In this document: one piece after another, positions 36,118 through 46,599 of the stretch
Position numbering within the stretch: the first letter of the stretch is position 1
Layout: the number at the start of each line of letters is the position of its first letter
DNA from: Pampus argenteus
Taxonomy: Eukaryota; Chordata; Actinopteri; Scombriformes; Stromateidae
Assembly (NCBI GenBank): GCA_036937835.1
Contig: CM072861.1
Coordinates: forward strand, 26,237,501 to 26,301,500
DNA length: 64,000 bases
Direction of reading: 5' to 3'
Position numbers and translations under genes: made by a program
Notes under the pieces: model-generated
Database searches by the model: none
What the model was told of the DNA's origin: nothing
What the model saw: the letters and a program-made list of their open reading frames with translations, nothing else

Positions 36118-39100
36118 TCAGGGCTGCTGTGGGCGGGGCTGTTTGGCGTACTGGATAGCGTCAAGTGCAGCGCCAATGTCGAAGTTTTTGGCCTGAAGGA
36201 GGCGAGTCAGCCAGCCGCCTTCATCAGTGAAGCCCATCGACAGCATGAGGGACAGGGACTCCACCAACCGGGGGTCGGCCTCTGGTCACACAGAGGTCAC
36301 ACAGAAGTCACACAGAAGCCACACAGAGGTCACACAGAGGTCACACGAGCATGGACTTACCTTGAGGCAGGTGAGGATATAGAGCCGCCTCTCTCAGACC
36401 TGAAGGACTCTGGTCCTGGTTCTGATCCTGCAGGGACTGCAGCTCTCCTGACGACGGGTCAACTTCTCTGGAGTTCAGGTGAGTCCACTCCTCATCAGAG
36501 TCTTTGCTCACCTGAAGGGTTTAGACACAGCAGACTATCAGCAGATGATATAAACAGAACTTTCTGTTTATCCAGATCATCAGATTATCTTTATATGCTG
36601 CAGCTGTTGTATTCAAATGCATTTGGAGCTATAAGAGCGAGAAAGAGGAAATTCAGAGGAAGGTTTTGATGTTTAATGTATTTAAAAGTTTAACTGGTTA
36701 AAACAGTTTCATTATAATAATTAATAATAATCAATAATTCCTATTGGTTCTTCATTTCCAGGTCTGTGTTTAGTTAGCTCGTGACACATGGAAGATTGTT
36801 TTCAACTTCTCCACACACGGTCGAGGTATTGTGTTTATTTTTGAACTGATGTGGAATACATCTGCCTGAACAGTTCAACCAACAGAGGATCAGACATTAA
36901 GAGTACCAACATGCCATCTCTCATTAAAGTGTCTTATTATATAAACCTTTCTCAGATGTCAGGTTCTTGAAGGATGTTCTTGTAATAATCCTGTGAATAT
37001 TCTCATTCATCCAGGTCATAGTTATCTCAAGGAAATTAAATCGAACGCAACTGGACTTGGTTATTTGTCTTTGAAGACGTTTCACCTCTCATCCAAGAGG
37101 CTTCATTAGTTCATGCTAGCTTGACTAGGCTGGGACTAGTCCCAGGATGAGAGGTGAAACATCTTCAAAGACAAGTAACCAAGTCCAGTTGCGTTTGATT
37201 TAATTTCCTTGAGATTCTTGTAATAATGTGTTCCTAATTCTAGAGCAGTGGTCCCTAACCCCCAGGCTGCATACCGGTACCGGTCCATGGCTCAATTGGT
37301 ACCGGGCTGCACAAAAAATAATTAATTATTTCTGTTTTATGTATTATCTGAGTCTGGACGATATTTTATTTTGAAAAACCTTAGCTTAACAGGCACACAA
37401 ACATGCAGAAGCTAAAAGAAAAACAGCTCTATGTGAAATATTAAGGTTTCTTGACATTGACTTCATATTCTAAAATGTTGGCAAATTCAGTTTCTTAACA
37501 AAAACTTGTTTTATATTGAACTTCAGAAATTTTGTGATTCTATCTGTAAAAACAAAAAGCTTTAAAATGTCTCATCTCTTCGGAAACACTGGACGACATG
37601 ATGATTTTTAGTTGGTTTGCAATATTGCCTTCTCATTTTTTATTTACTTTTAATCTTTTACGTACAATTTGAATTCTGTGTCACTAGTGTCCACCTGACC
37701 CCACCTCTTCTAAACATGTGATCCGAGATGGGGACAGGGCTTGTTGAGTGAGAAAGAAGCAACATCATTCATTTTTGTTTTTCATTTTCATAAAGTTCTT
37801 GAACTGACCTTTGCCCCCTCATCGGCTCCACCCTCACAGGTAGCCCCGCCCTTCTCCCCACCTCCCTGGGTCACCTTGCTCCTCTGACCTTTATGCTCCA
37901 CATCAATGTCCACATCGATACCTGGACACAAACACAACATCACTTCCTGTCTTTCCAAACAGCCAATCAGAAACATTTGTTGACATCACGAGTTAACAGT
38001 GACATCGCTCACCCAATGGACTCAACATGGCCGCCACACCCTCGCCAATGTTCTTTAGAAAGTCCACGTTGGACTGAGAGGCTGCAGAGAGGTCAGAGGT
38101 CAATTATAGCCATCACTTATTAATAACCTGATGAGCAGCTTTAAAACAGGAGTGACACTGACCAGAGGGGGTGCTGCTAGACACTCCTGGCCCCTCCTGG
38201 TTCTCTTGAACCTGCTCCTGGTCCTCTTGAACCTGCTCCTGGTTCAGGTTCAGGTTTTGGGCCTGAGCCTGGTCTTGGTTCAGGTTCTGATTCCACATGC
38301 AATGTCTCATCCTCTTCATCCATTTCCCACGAGGAAACCACTGCAAAAAAAGGGGCATATCATTAAAATGTCCTGTTCCATAATTAGTGTCACCTAAGTG
38401 AAGTGATGTCACCCGCCGCCACCTCTCCAAGTGTTGCTCACCTGTAGCGGGTGCCAGATGGGCAACAGAGCATGCTCAGTGTGCGTCCCTCGTGCTTGGC
38501 AGGCAGAGCACAGGTCGTAGTTAGGACACACAGAACACTTGAAGCGAGTTCCCACCACAGCGCCGTCGCAGCCATCACAGGTGACATTTGGGTGGAGGGC
38601 ATGGTGTGGGCCCAAGTGAGGGGGCGGGGCATGATGAGGTCCAGGGGGAGGAGGTGGAGGGGGGGTGAAGGTGAAGGGGGGGAAGGCATGATGAGGAAAG
38701 TCCCGGCGGTGCTCTTTCCTCTCTGTAACAGTTCAATACAACTTTATTAGCACAGATTAAAGCATCAGTCATGTGTCCATATGAACAGTGACTGTAATCA
38801 TTGCTCCTGTTCATACTGGCTGTTCAAAGATCTGCTTCAAATGTGCTTTCAGTGTCAGTGATGGAGGTTAAAATCCACAGTGTGTCCACACAGTCATTTA
38901 AAGTAGATGTGAAGCTTCTCTGAGGCTTCACATAAACTTTAAATCCATGTTTGTGGGTTTAGTCTCCATCACTTCCATTGTAAGTGTATTATGAAGGGAT
39001 CTAATGGTCAGTATGAACAGGAGGAATTATTGATGATTCACTGAACACACAAACATTAAAACAGTGAATGTTTGAACCTCTGATGAAGAGACGGAACGTG

Positions 39101-39553
39101 TCGTTCTTCATACAGGCCAGACCCATCATAAGCTCATCATCCGAGGAGAATGCCACCAGGTCTCCATCTTCATCTGAAACACATCATCTTCACCTTCATC
39201 ATCATCATCATCATTAAAATAAAGTGTTTGCATCAAACATAAAGTAGTAACATCAAAAGTCTGTTTCATACTTTATGAGCCAGAGATCATATTTTCTTTT
39301 TCTTAATTAGACGTACAATAATTAATAATTCATTTGACTTGTTTATAATTAATTAACCTCTGGATAACATGCTGAATGTAAACTAACCTCTGTAAAACAT
39401 GGTGAACGCAGAGTTCAGATTACTGAACACTGATCCCGTTTTCTTGCTCAGATACTCGAAGCTGCAGGAAACGTCCTGATCCACCGCGAACCTCCGGATC
39501 TCCTTCACCGCTTCGTCCTTCCCCAGCAGGTAGGCCTTCACCGTCACCGACAT
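36118..39553 (-). CDS. sqstm1: SQSTM1 (sequestosome-1/p62) autophagy receptor, 8 coding exons
   Basis: Exons in transcript order are 39553-39388, 39173-39078, 38722-38442, 38340-38163, 38081-38013, 37921-37809, 36511-36361 and 36281-36118, in phase, 405 aa (human 440). A PB1 domain (about 3-87) with the basic face KAYLLGK and acidic DEDGD comes first. A ZZ zinc finger follows (about 130-175: CDGCDG, CSVC, YDLCSAC). Then come the LC3-interacting motif DEEWTHL (about 307-313), the Keap1-binding motif DPSSGEL (about 319-325) and a C-terminal UBA (about 353-396: SMGFTDEGGWLTRLL). p62 polymerises through PB1, binds ubiquitinated cargo through UBA and hands it to autophagosomes; it also restrains Keap1. 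The ATG at 39553 starts MSVTVKAYLLGK, matching the family N-terminus. An in-frame ATG at 39631 is less likely because it lacks family similarity. Exon 4 is unusually Gln/Asn-rich. Confidence 0.96.
36283..36352 (+). repeat. 'cacacagaggt' minisatellite, SQSTM1 intron 7
   Basis: Six copies of ggtcacacaga / agtcacacaga, 11-13 bp, directly upstream (in transcript sense) of the last exon's acceptor. Confidence 0.85.
37024..37215. mobile_element. foldback MITE, SQSTM1 intron 6
   Basis: Arms 37024-37092 and 37147-37215 are inverted copies of about 69 bases (atctcaaggaaattaaatcg and its complement) around a 54-base centre. A single arm of the same family is at 35497-35640, so this is a dispersed element and not a local palindrome. 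Confidence 0.85.
37238..37345 (+). repeat. hAT-like element left end, SQSTM1 intron 6
   Basis: gcagtggtccctaacccccaggctgc...ccggtaccggtccatggctc...gtaccgggctgc resembles the common 'cagtggtccccaacc' hAT-derived repeats. Its right end was not located. Confidence 0.5.
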
Positions 39554-39619
39554 TCTGCTCCGGTACCGACCTCTGACCACAACCAGACTCCGAGAACCAG
39601 ACACCGACACAAATCTCTG

Positions 39620-39830
39620 AACAAACTCCAAACTTTGTGACGCAGCGTTAAAACACCACGGCCTTTATGTTTACGTCCGTGATAAGCGTCACTGTCGTCA
39701 TAAGTTGTATGTGTCCTCCCATTGGTCAGTCCTTGGGGTTCCGCCCCATGGACCAATGAAAGGCCAAGGAATGACAAAGCACTTTCCAATGAGGGGAATT
39801 TCCCTATGAGTCACCTGACCGACCAGGTTC
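39620..39830 (-). promoter_or_regulatory. probable SQSTM1 promoter with ARE-like sites
   Basis: Upstream of the start codon are two TGACNNNGC antioxidant-response-like cores (39638-39646 TGACGCAGC; 39772-39780 TGACAAAGC), an AP-1-like TGAGTCA (about 39806-39812), and several CCAAT/ATTGG boxes (near 39718, 39751, 39785). Mammalian SQSTM1 is known to be induced by NRF2 through an ARE; a similar role here is inference. Confidence 0.5.
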
Positions 39831-40876
39831 AACCGGATCAATAATAACTGTCATTGTTATGAGAAAAATGCAGATTAACAGATAAACATAATAAGTTTAA
39901 ATATTTACAGACTATTTTAAACTGAATCTGAACTTTGATTCTTACAACATGCGTAAATCTTCTATATGTTTATTGCATTATCCTCATTTTGTCACTTATT
40001 TGTGATAATCTGTGTATCACTGTCTTCAATGTTTATTTAACCTCATTTAAAACTTGATTACATAAACATGACTGTAGTTTTATCTAAAATATGGACTTAT
40101 TTCTGTATGTATTATGTTTTTGTTCAGCACCTGATTTTTAGTTCAGGTAAAATAAGATGAAATATATTTACTGTGTTTGTTTCAGTCACCATAGTACCAG
40201 ATGTTTGTCAGCTGTTAAATCACTCACTGTGATGTCTCTGCAGCCAATCAGTAGCAGAGTTTGTGAGAGTGACTCATCAGTCTTGTGAAGGTAAGTCACC
40301 ATCACAAGACAAATGACAAACGCGAAGGCCGATTTAGAACTGTAATTCAAGCTGAGCAGCAGACTACATTTCCCTTAATGCACCTGCAATCCTCCAGTGT
40401 CTAAAACAGCAGCTACTACAGTTTAAAGGATATGTTCAGTTGTTCAAGCAGGTTGTGTTTTGCACTCCGTGTGTGTGTGTGTTGTTGAATCTGAGCCGTT
40501 TTCTAGTTCAGACTATAAATGATGTGAATAAATAAACCTTACATATTAAAAATACAAATATTTAGTCCTTCAGATCAAAGCTATTTGATTTTACTGACCG
40601 AATCAGACCATGATTAGTTAAATATATCAAATCTAGAAAATTGCTGGGTGTCTGGTTACCTACATGACTTTGGTTATCTGAGTCACCTATTAATGAAAAA
40701 CATACACATAATGCAACAGAATTTATTTCTACTTTTACACATTAACTTGTAAACACAGAGAGCAAGACTAATAAAGATATCAAATATATAATCAATCAAT
40801 CAATCAATCAATCCTGATCTGATGTCGTCACTGGAATAACAGCAGCTCAGGTGTGTGATGATGTCAGAGTGAACTC

Positions 40877-40882
<6 letters not shown>

Positions 40883-40939
<57 letters not shown>
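40883..40939 (+). repeat. (GT)n microsatellite just past the RNF4 stop
   Basis: About 28 perfect GT repeats ending 13 bases before the RNF4 stop codon position, so (AC)n lies in its 3' UTR. Confidence 0.95.
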
Positions 40940-40940
<1 letters not shown>

Positions 40941-40951
40941 TGATGATTATG

Positions 40952-43900
40952 TCAGATGTAGAGGGGGTGGTATTGGCGAGGGGTCAGTCTCTTCCTGCAA
41001 TTGGGACAGGTGTGCGACCTGCTCAGAGCATCTCTCAGACACTGGCTGCAGAACACATGTCCACATTTAGTGGAAACCACCAATCGACCGCTCTCGACTA
41101 TCTGTGAAGATAAGACAAGCAGCCAATCAGAACACAGGAGTCTACCTGCTGTCCAGGTCTTAACAGGTGTGAGGTCTCACCTCAGAGTATGAATCCATAC
41201 AGACAGGACAGCTGACCGTCCCAGGAGTCCACCTAAATACACAGAGACCCGACTTGAGTTCTACTTTGTTCTACTGAATCTACTGTGTTACAGGTGTAAT
41301 ACAACAGAACCCTAATGTTGTCAGAGATCAGTCTATTACCTGGCAGTGCTGTTGGCCTGTAGAGAAGACAACATGGAGGCATTGAGGGCAGGGGGCGTGG
41401 CTTCATCTTCATCACTGCTGACGACATAACTCTCACCTGTGGTAGCCCTGCTGTTCTGAGGACCTGATTAAAAACATGGGGAGAGGGGGGGTAGACCGTG
41501 ACTAACTGACAGACTGGTCAGGTGACGAACTGAACTGGTCAGAAATATAAGAGAGTTTTACCTTCATCAACCAGCTGGTACATCACCACAGCATCCAGAG
41601 AGAAAGACAGAAACACAAGAACAACAATAACTGGAATATATGTAAAATGCAGTGTGTAAAAGTGAGTGAGTGTGTGTGTGTGTGTGTGTGTGTGTTTTAT
41701 CACCAGCACTGAGTCGATGTTGGTCAGTGTGCATTAGTCTGTATATCAGTGTCTCTACCTTGAGAGTGAGTTGTTTTGTGAATTCAGAAAAATACTGATC
41801 AGACTGATCCTGATGAGTTTACATTTAGGTAAGAGAGTGTCTATGTTAGCACTGCTCTAAACCTACAGCTTGTTAAAGTCCAACACAGTCAGGGCAATGG
41901 CAAGACAAAAACAGTGAGTGTGCGGGCGAGAAATAGCATGTGTGACATGTGTGGAGGCTGGCAACCGGAGCAGACAGTATGAAGTTAGCAGTATAGCTGT
42001 AACGTTGCAGTGTGTTGACAGTTTAGGCTTTTGTCAGTGACTAAATGCTACAACTCCTCAGACCCAAGCCAACTTCCTGTGTTTGCCAACTGCTTATTAA
42101 AGCTGGACCTTTGTCTCCCCCTTCTGGCAGTGACAGTAATTACCAAGACTGTCAACATATGCTTATGTCAAAGGCTCAGCTGTCGCTACTGTTGCAGCTG
42201 TAAACCGTGGATAAATTGTTTTGAGTGTCACAAAATGACTGTTCAGAACTCAGCCTTAAGTTAGTTAGCCTAGCCTCACCTGAGCAGGCTCTCTTGGTAT
42301 AGGTGGGCCCGCTATTGTCTTTGTATTGACAATCACAGCTGATGCTAAACAGATTCAGGAGAAATGTCTGGCTGCTCTGAGTCTCTCAGAGTTTATCTTA
42401 GCAAAACTGTTCTAAATAATTAAATTGTTCTAAATAAATAATGTGTTATAAAAATGTAATATTATAAGTTCAGACTTATTATTTACAACGGAAATTACAT
42501 TTTATTATCACAGAGAGAACATTCTACAGAAGAAATTCCAGGTACTGGCTCTAATGTGTACAGTTCCCTAATCAGTGTGTATTAATGAGTGTGTGTTATG
42601 TCACCAGCACTGAGTCATTGTTGGTCAGGTCAACAACAGCAGCAGCTTCTGATCCCTCACAGGTCAGATCCACCACCTCCTCCACACCTGCACAGGTACC
42701 AGGTATTGATTATTGAACAGTCAGGACTGTCTCTCTTGTCTGATTGGTGATTAGAATATCAGAAGTTTTCGAGCCAGAACCTTTGTATTCACTTTTTTTC
42801 TGGTACCTGTAAAGCAGATGCACGTCACATGTGCATCCAGTAAAACAAAGATGGACGATGAAAGCGCTTCACTTGGCTCATTGAGGGTTAATTTTTACTT
42901 TAAAAAACATCCTGATGGAACGCTAAGAGTGTTGTCAATCCACATTGGACCAGACGTCAGGCTTCAGAGCCAAAATAAGTAAGTCTATGTCTGAAAAAAT
43001 TTAATTATCAACTTACTTTAATTATCAAGAAATCATGAAAAACTTGAAAGCCGAATAGAAATAGAAAGCTGGTTCAGACATAACAGTGAGAATATGCAAA
43101 TAATTGATCATACTCACTGTCCTCTGTGTTGTCCATCACATCGATGGTCTCTGTGGGGGGAGCAGGGTCCACATCAGATGCTCTGCTGAGGTTAGCTGCT
43201 CTGCAAGCCGCCCTGCTAGGATTAGCTGCTCTGCTAGCATTAGCTGTCCTCCTGGTGTTACCAGTTCTATTAGTGTTAGCTGCTCTACTGGTCTTGGTGC
43301 TGGATCTGGAAACCACAGGACCTCCTGTAGTCTTCCTCTTCCTCTGAACCCGAACACACACACAATATCACTGTTATGCATCCCAGTTACTGACAGGCAG
43401 GGTTTTGCCTTAACTTGGAGCTCCTCTCTTGTTTGCTGTATTGAACTCCACTGTGTAACTTCAACTGTGGTTGTTAGCACGCTAAAATTCTGCTTTAATT
43501 ATGACGTCCTACACCGACACAAAGGTACGAGTGAACGCAGCTTTCCAATTACACTAAACGACTCTGCCAAGAGTTTGACATTTTAAGAAACTGACCTTGT
43601 TACATCCATAGAGGCTGATACAGTGGTTTCGATGTAGACTACTAAAGCAACACAAACCTAAGGGTCATCGTTGAAAACGACTACCTGTACCAGGTGAGAG
43701 TGGATCGGTGTTCTATGAAGTTTAGCTCTGTCTCTGCCACTATCGAACTATTGTCTTGGCTTGAAGCAGCATGTTGATGCACACTCGCACACTTGACCTG
43801 GTCATTGTTGAATCTGCTCCTTTAATAACCTACAGGTCTGTGATCTGGGTCACGGATGGGTACTGAAACCCAGTGTAAAAATAATTAATTTGTTAAAGTA

Positions 43901-44790
43901 ATTAAATATTACTTTAATAAGTATTACATTTATTAAAGACTGTATTATTGATAAGCTCATTGCCATTTTTGTATCAGTTCTTTAACGTTTTGGTGTAATT
44001 TATTATCATGCATTATCAGAGCAGAAAGGTAGGGACACTGAAGTGAACCAGGTGAAGTTAACCATTTTATTCGGGTTTACAATAACTACACATCAATGTA
44101 AGTGGGTTCAATAAAACATTTGTGAGTAAAAAGTCAATACTTTATCAATGCATCTGTTCAACTAGCCTAAACATGTAAACTTGTAGAAAGTAATATTTTA
44201 ATCTGCTGTCCACAATCTCTCATCTACCGCTGCTATGATTTACAGCATGCTAGCCTGGCTAATAGCAGCCAAGCTAAAATAAAAGCTGTCTGTATGTGGT
44301 TTAACTGTTTATCTTAGTTTGTCACGTATCTTACAATGTGGCAAATTCTTGTAAACTTGGAGAGAAGTATTAATACAATTATATCAATACCTATTAGGGA
44401 TGCACAGATTCAGCACTGACATCGGTCTGATATTGCCGATATATTTGCGGGTTAAGTGGGCCTGCTCAGCCAGGTTAGCCATTGTCACTAATACCTAACG
44501 CCCTGGTATCGGGACTGAAAACGTCAGATCGGTGTATAAGTACCGATCTATGCAACACGGGGCCCTGTCCCAAGCTCAGTACCTTTTCCATCTTCCATCA
44601 TCATTATCATTTTTAATAGTAGTAGTAATTTCTTTAAGAAATATTAATACTGTAGCAGCAGTTTCACTGTGGATAAACAGTACGGTAGAAGTTAAATGCA
44701 TTATTATCATTATTATTATTATTAAGTCCTCACACACTGAACATGCGAGTTCATAACTGAGAGAAGAAGGAAACTTACAGAGCTGCTCAT
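40952..44790 (-). CDS. rnf4: RNF4, SUMO-targeted RING E3 ubiquitin ligase, 7 coding exons
   Basis: Exons in transcript order are 44790-44779, 43343-43118, 42687-42605, 41574-41562 (13 nt), 41463-41340, 41232-41181 and 41101-40952, in phase, 219 aa (human 190). A repeat-rich basic N-terminus (residues 5-60) is followed by SUMO-interaction motifs: TIDVMD, VVDLTCE, VVDLTNND and VLLVDE. The VVSSDEDE acidic patch comes next. The C3HC4 RING is at about 161-210 (CPVC, KCGHVFCSQC, CPNC), ending ...RQYHPLYI, the near-invariant RNF4 C-terminus. RNF4 binds poly-SUMO through the SIMs and ubiquitinates the conjugates in the nucleus as a RING dimer. The mammalian arginine-rich motif after SIM4 is not present at that position. 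The start codon exon is only 12 coding bases (MSSS). Confidence 0.93.
41699..41727 (-). pseudogene. partial duplicate of the RNF4 SIM exon 3' end
   Basis: atcaccagcactgagtcgatgttggtcag repeats 42600-42628 with about 3 mismatches, including the donor site. It lies inside RNF4 intron 3, between the SIM exon and the microexon. On the minus strand an AG precedes a 35-base potential exon ending LTNIDSVL. Confidence 0.6.
44390..44560. repeat. hAT-like 'tagggatgcaca' remnant, RNF4 intron 1
   Basis: attagggatgcacagattcagcactgacatcggtctgat...agatcggtgtataagtaccgatct resembles the ends of common teleost hAT elements. The second end is diverged. The rest of intron 1 shows nothing else. Confidence 0.45.
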
Positions 44791-45055
44791 ATCAGAGACG
44801 CCAGCCAGAGACGCTGCAGACACAAGGAGACATGTTAGCATCATGCTAACAGGTTAAAGTGAAACAAAGTTTGACTCAACAAGCTGCTAACTGTTAGCCT
44901 CCTTCACCCACCGTCAGTTTCCTTTCCTGTTAGTTAGTTTCAAATTATCGGTTCAACATTATTATGAATACTGAGTGATTGATTCCTGCCGTTAGCTGTT
45001 ACCGCCTGGTCTTCTTCTTCTACAGCTGACGATAACGCTAGCTGCTACCACCTAG

Positions 45056-45168
45056 CGGTGGTGGTGGTGGTAGTAGTAGTAGTAGTAGTGGTGGTGGTGG
45101 TGGTGGTGTTGGTGTCGTCCTCCTCCTCCTCCTCCTCCTCCTCCTTCTTCTTCTTCTTCTTCTTCTTA
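45056..45168 (+). repeat. compound (GGT)n(AGT)n(GGT)n(TCC)n(TTC)n microsatellite
   Basis: Five successive trinucleotide runs with a switch from purine/T to pyrimidine at about 45115, located about 270 bases upstream of the RNF4 start codon. Confidence 0.95.
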
Positions 45169-45389
45169 GCAGGCAGCCAACGTTACGTTGCATTACTGCC
45201 ACCTGTTGTGACGGTTTGTGAAGCAGCGTTATCTGTCCCCTTTAACAAAACACGCAAGAAAATAAAATATAAAAGAAGAGAACGTGTATTTCAGTGAACA
45301 CTAAACTCTATTTAGCCCAATTTCTCCCAGATAAAGGAACAGACTCTCTAACCTGATGATAAACACATGTTTAGTCTCAATTCTTTACT

Positions 45390-46200
45390 CCTGGCTTTGA
45401 TTTCCCTCTTTAATCTATTTAAAGATAAACTACCTACTGATTCCTCTGTGTGTAAGAGCTCATTTTTCATTTTCCTCACCACCAGAGTCACCAGCTGTCT
45501 GGCTACACTCTCACCTACCACTACTTTGCAGTCACTGATCTCCTTCAGATTACACCGTCTACACAAGATCTAGTCTACCTGTGTGCTCCTACCTCCACAC
45601 CCTATGTTCTTACCTCTTCTGAAAGAAAGTATTCACTACAGCCATTTCCATCCTTTTTGCAAAATCAATAACCATCTGTCCTTCTGCGTTCCTCTCCTTG
45701 ATACCAAACCTGCCCATCACCTCCTCATCATCTCTATTTCCTGCACCAACATGTCCATTGAAGTCTGCACCAATAACAACTCTCTAACTTCTGGAGATGC
45801 TCTGCATCACTTCGTCAAGGTCCAACTAGAATTTCTCCTTCTTCTCCAGCTCACATCCTACCTGTGGAGCATACCCACTAACAACATTGAGCATCCCACC
45901 TTTATTTTCTTGCTTCAGACTTATCTCTTACACTCTTTTTACCCCCAGGACTCCTAACAAACTCCTCCTTCCAGATAACTCCTACTCCATTTCTCTTACT
46001 ATCTACACTATGATAGAACCCTGCTCCTAAGTTTACAGCTTCATTACCTGTAACCTCCTATAGCTAACACCCCACATTCTGCAATCAGGATGCATTCTCA
46101 GTAACTGCTTAGTAAAGCACCACAGTTCTAGAGGTCTGGTCACAAATGAAGCAGATGTGAACTTTACCTTCATTAACATGGGCTCAAACGGCTCCATTTC
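45390..46200 (-). mobile_element. decayed RTE-like LINE endonuclease fragment
   Basis: The minus strand gives broken blocks typical of teleost endonuclease/reverse-transcriptase elements: ENGVGVI, DFNGHVG-like, MEMAVVNTFF-like, then RRCNLKEISDCKVVVGES at about 45560-45500. Many stops and frameshifts. Confidence 0.72.
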
Positions 46201-46599
46201 AACCCATGATTTGTCATGAGCTGCTCACCACCATCTACTTCTTCTCGCTAGAGAAAATCAAAGGATATGCAACATACCAGCCTCTTACTTATCACGTCTT
46301 TTACAACAGGGTCCAGTTAGTTTTGTCCTGAAAGGAGGTTTATTTTTCTGTATTTGGCCCTCACTGAAAAAACTTTGGACACCCCTGGGCTAGTGGTTTG
46401 CACTTGTACAACTGCAATGACTTTGTGAGGCAAATTGTACTGTCTGATTATTAGTATCATAGCATTAGTTTTAAATGTGACTTTAAGAGGTAGGGCTGAA
46501 TTTACAAAACCCAAATGATTTTTATGTTTTGCCCATTAAGTGGATGGGAACTCTGAAAGCTCTGAAGGAGGATTATACTATGTGGAAGGAGGTGGTTGG

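Larger units (their letters stand above)
39554..40951. other. SQSTM1 upstream and RNF4 downstream interval
   Basis: The right part carries the RNF4 3' UTR (complement of AATAAA at 40722-40727), (ATCA)n at about 40790-40812 and a (GT)n run at 40883-40939. The left part holds the SQSTM1 promoter. No further gene is seen. Confidence 0.6.

Noticed and set aside
36283..36352. CRISPR-like array of 11-13 bp units
   Set aside because: Units are contiguous with no unique spacers and lie in a vertebrate intron; an ordinary minisatellite. No CRISPR array anywhere in the window.
36049..36669. 206-codon plus-strand ORF
   Set aside because: It runs antisense over SQSTM1 exons 8 and 7 and the intron 7 minisatellite; the minus strand has the clear UBA and LIR/KIR reading.
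40883..41107. ORFs starting with alternating Cys-Val
   Set aside because: Translation of the (GT)n microsatellite running into the antisense of the RNF4 last exon.
43126..43347. Hydrophobic Leu/Ala ORF resembling membrane segments
   Set aside because: It is the reverse complement of the RNF4 Arg/Ala/Asn repeat; apparent membrane helices are an artefact of codon complementarity.
43104..43586. 160-codon plus-strand ORF
   Set aside because: Antisense of RNF4 exon 2; repetitive codons there keep several frames open.
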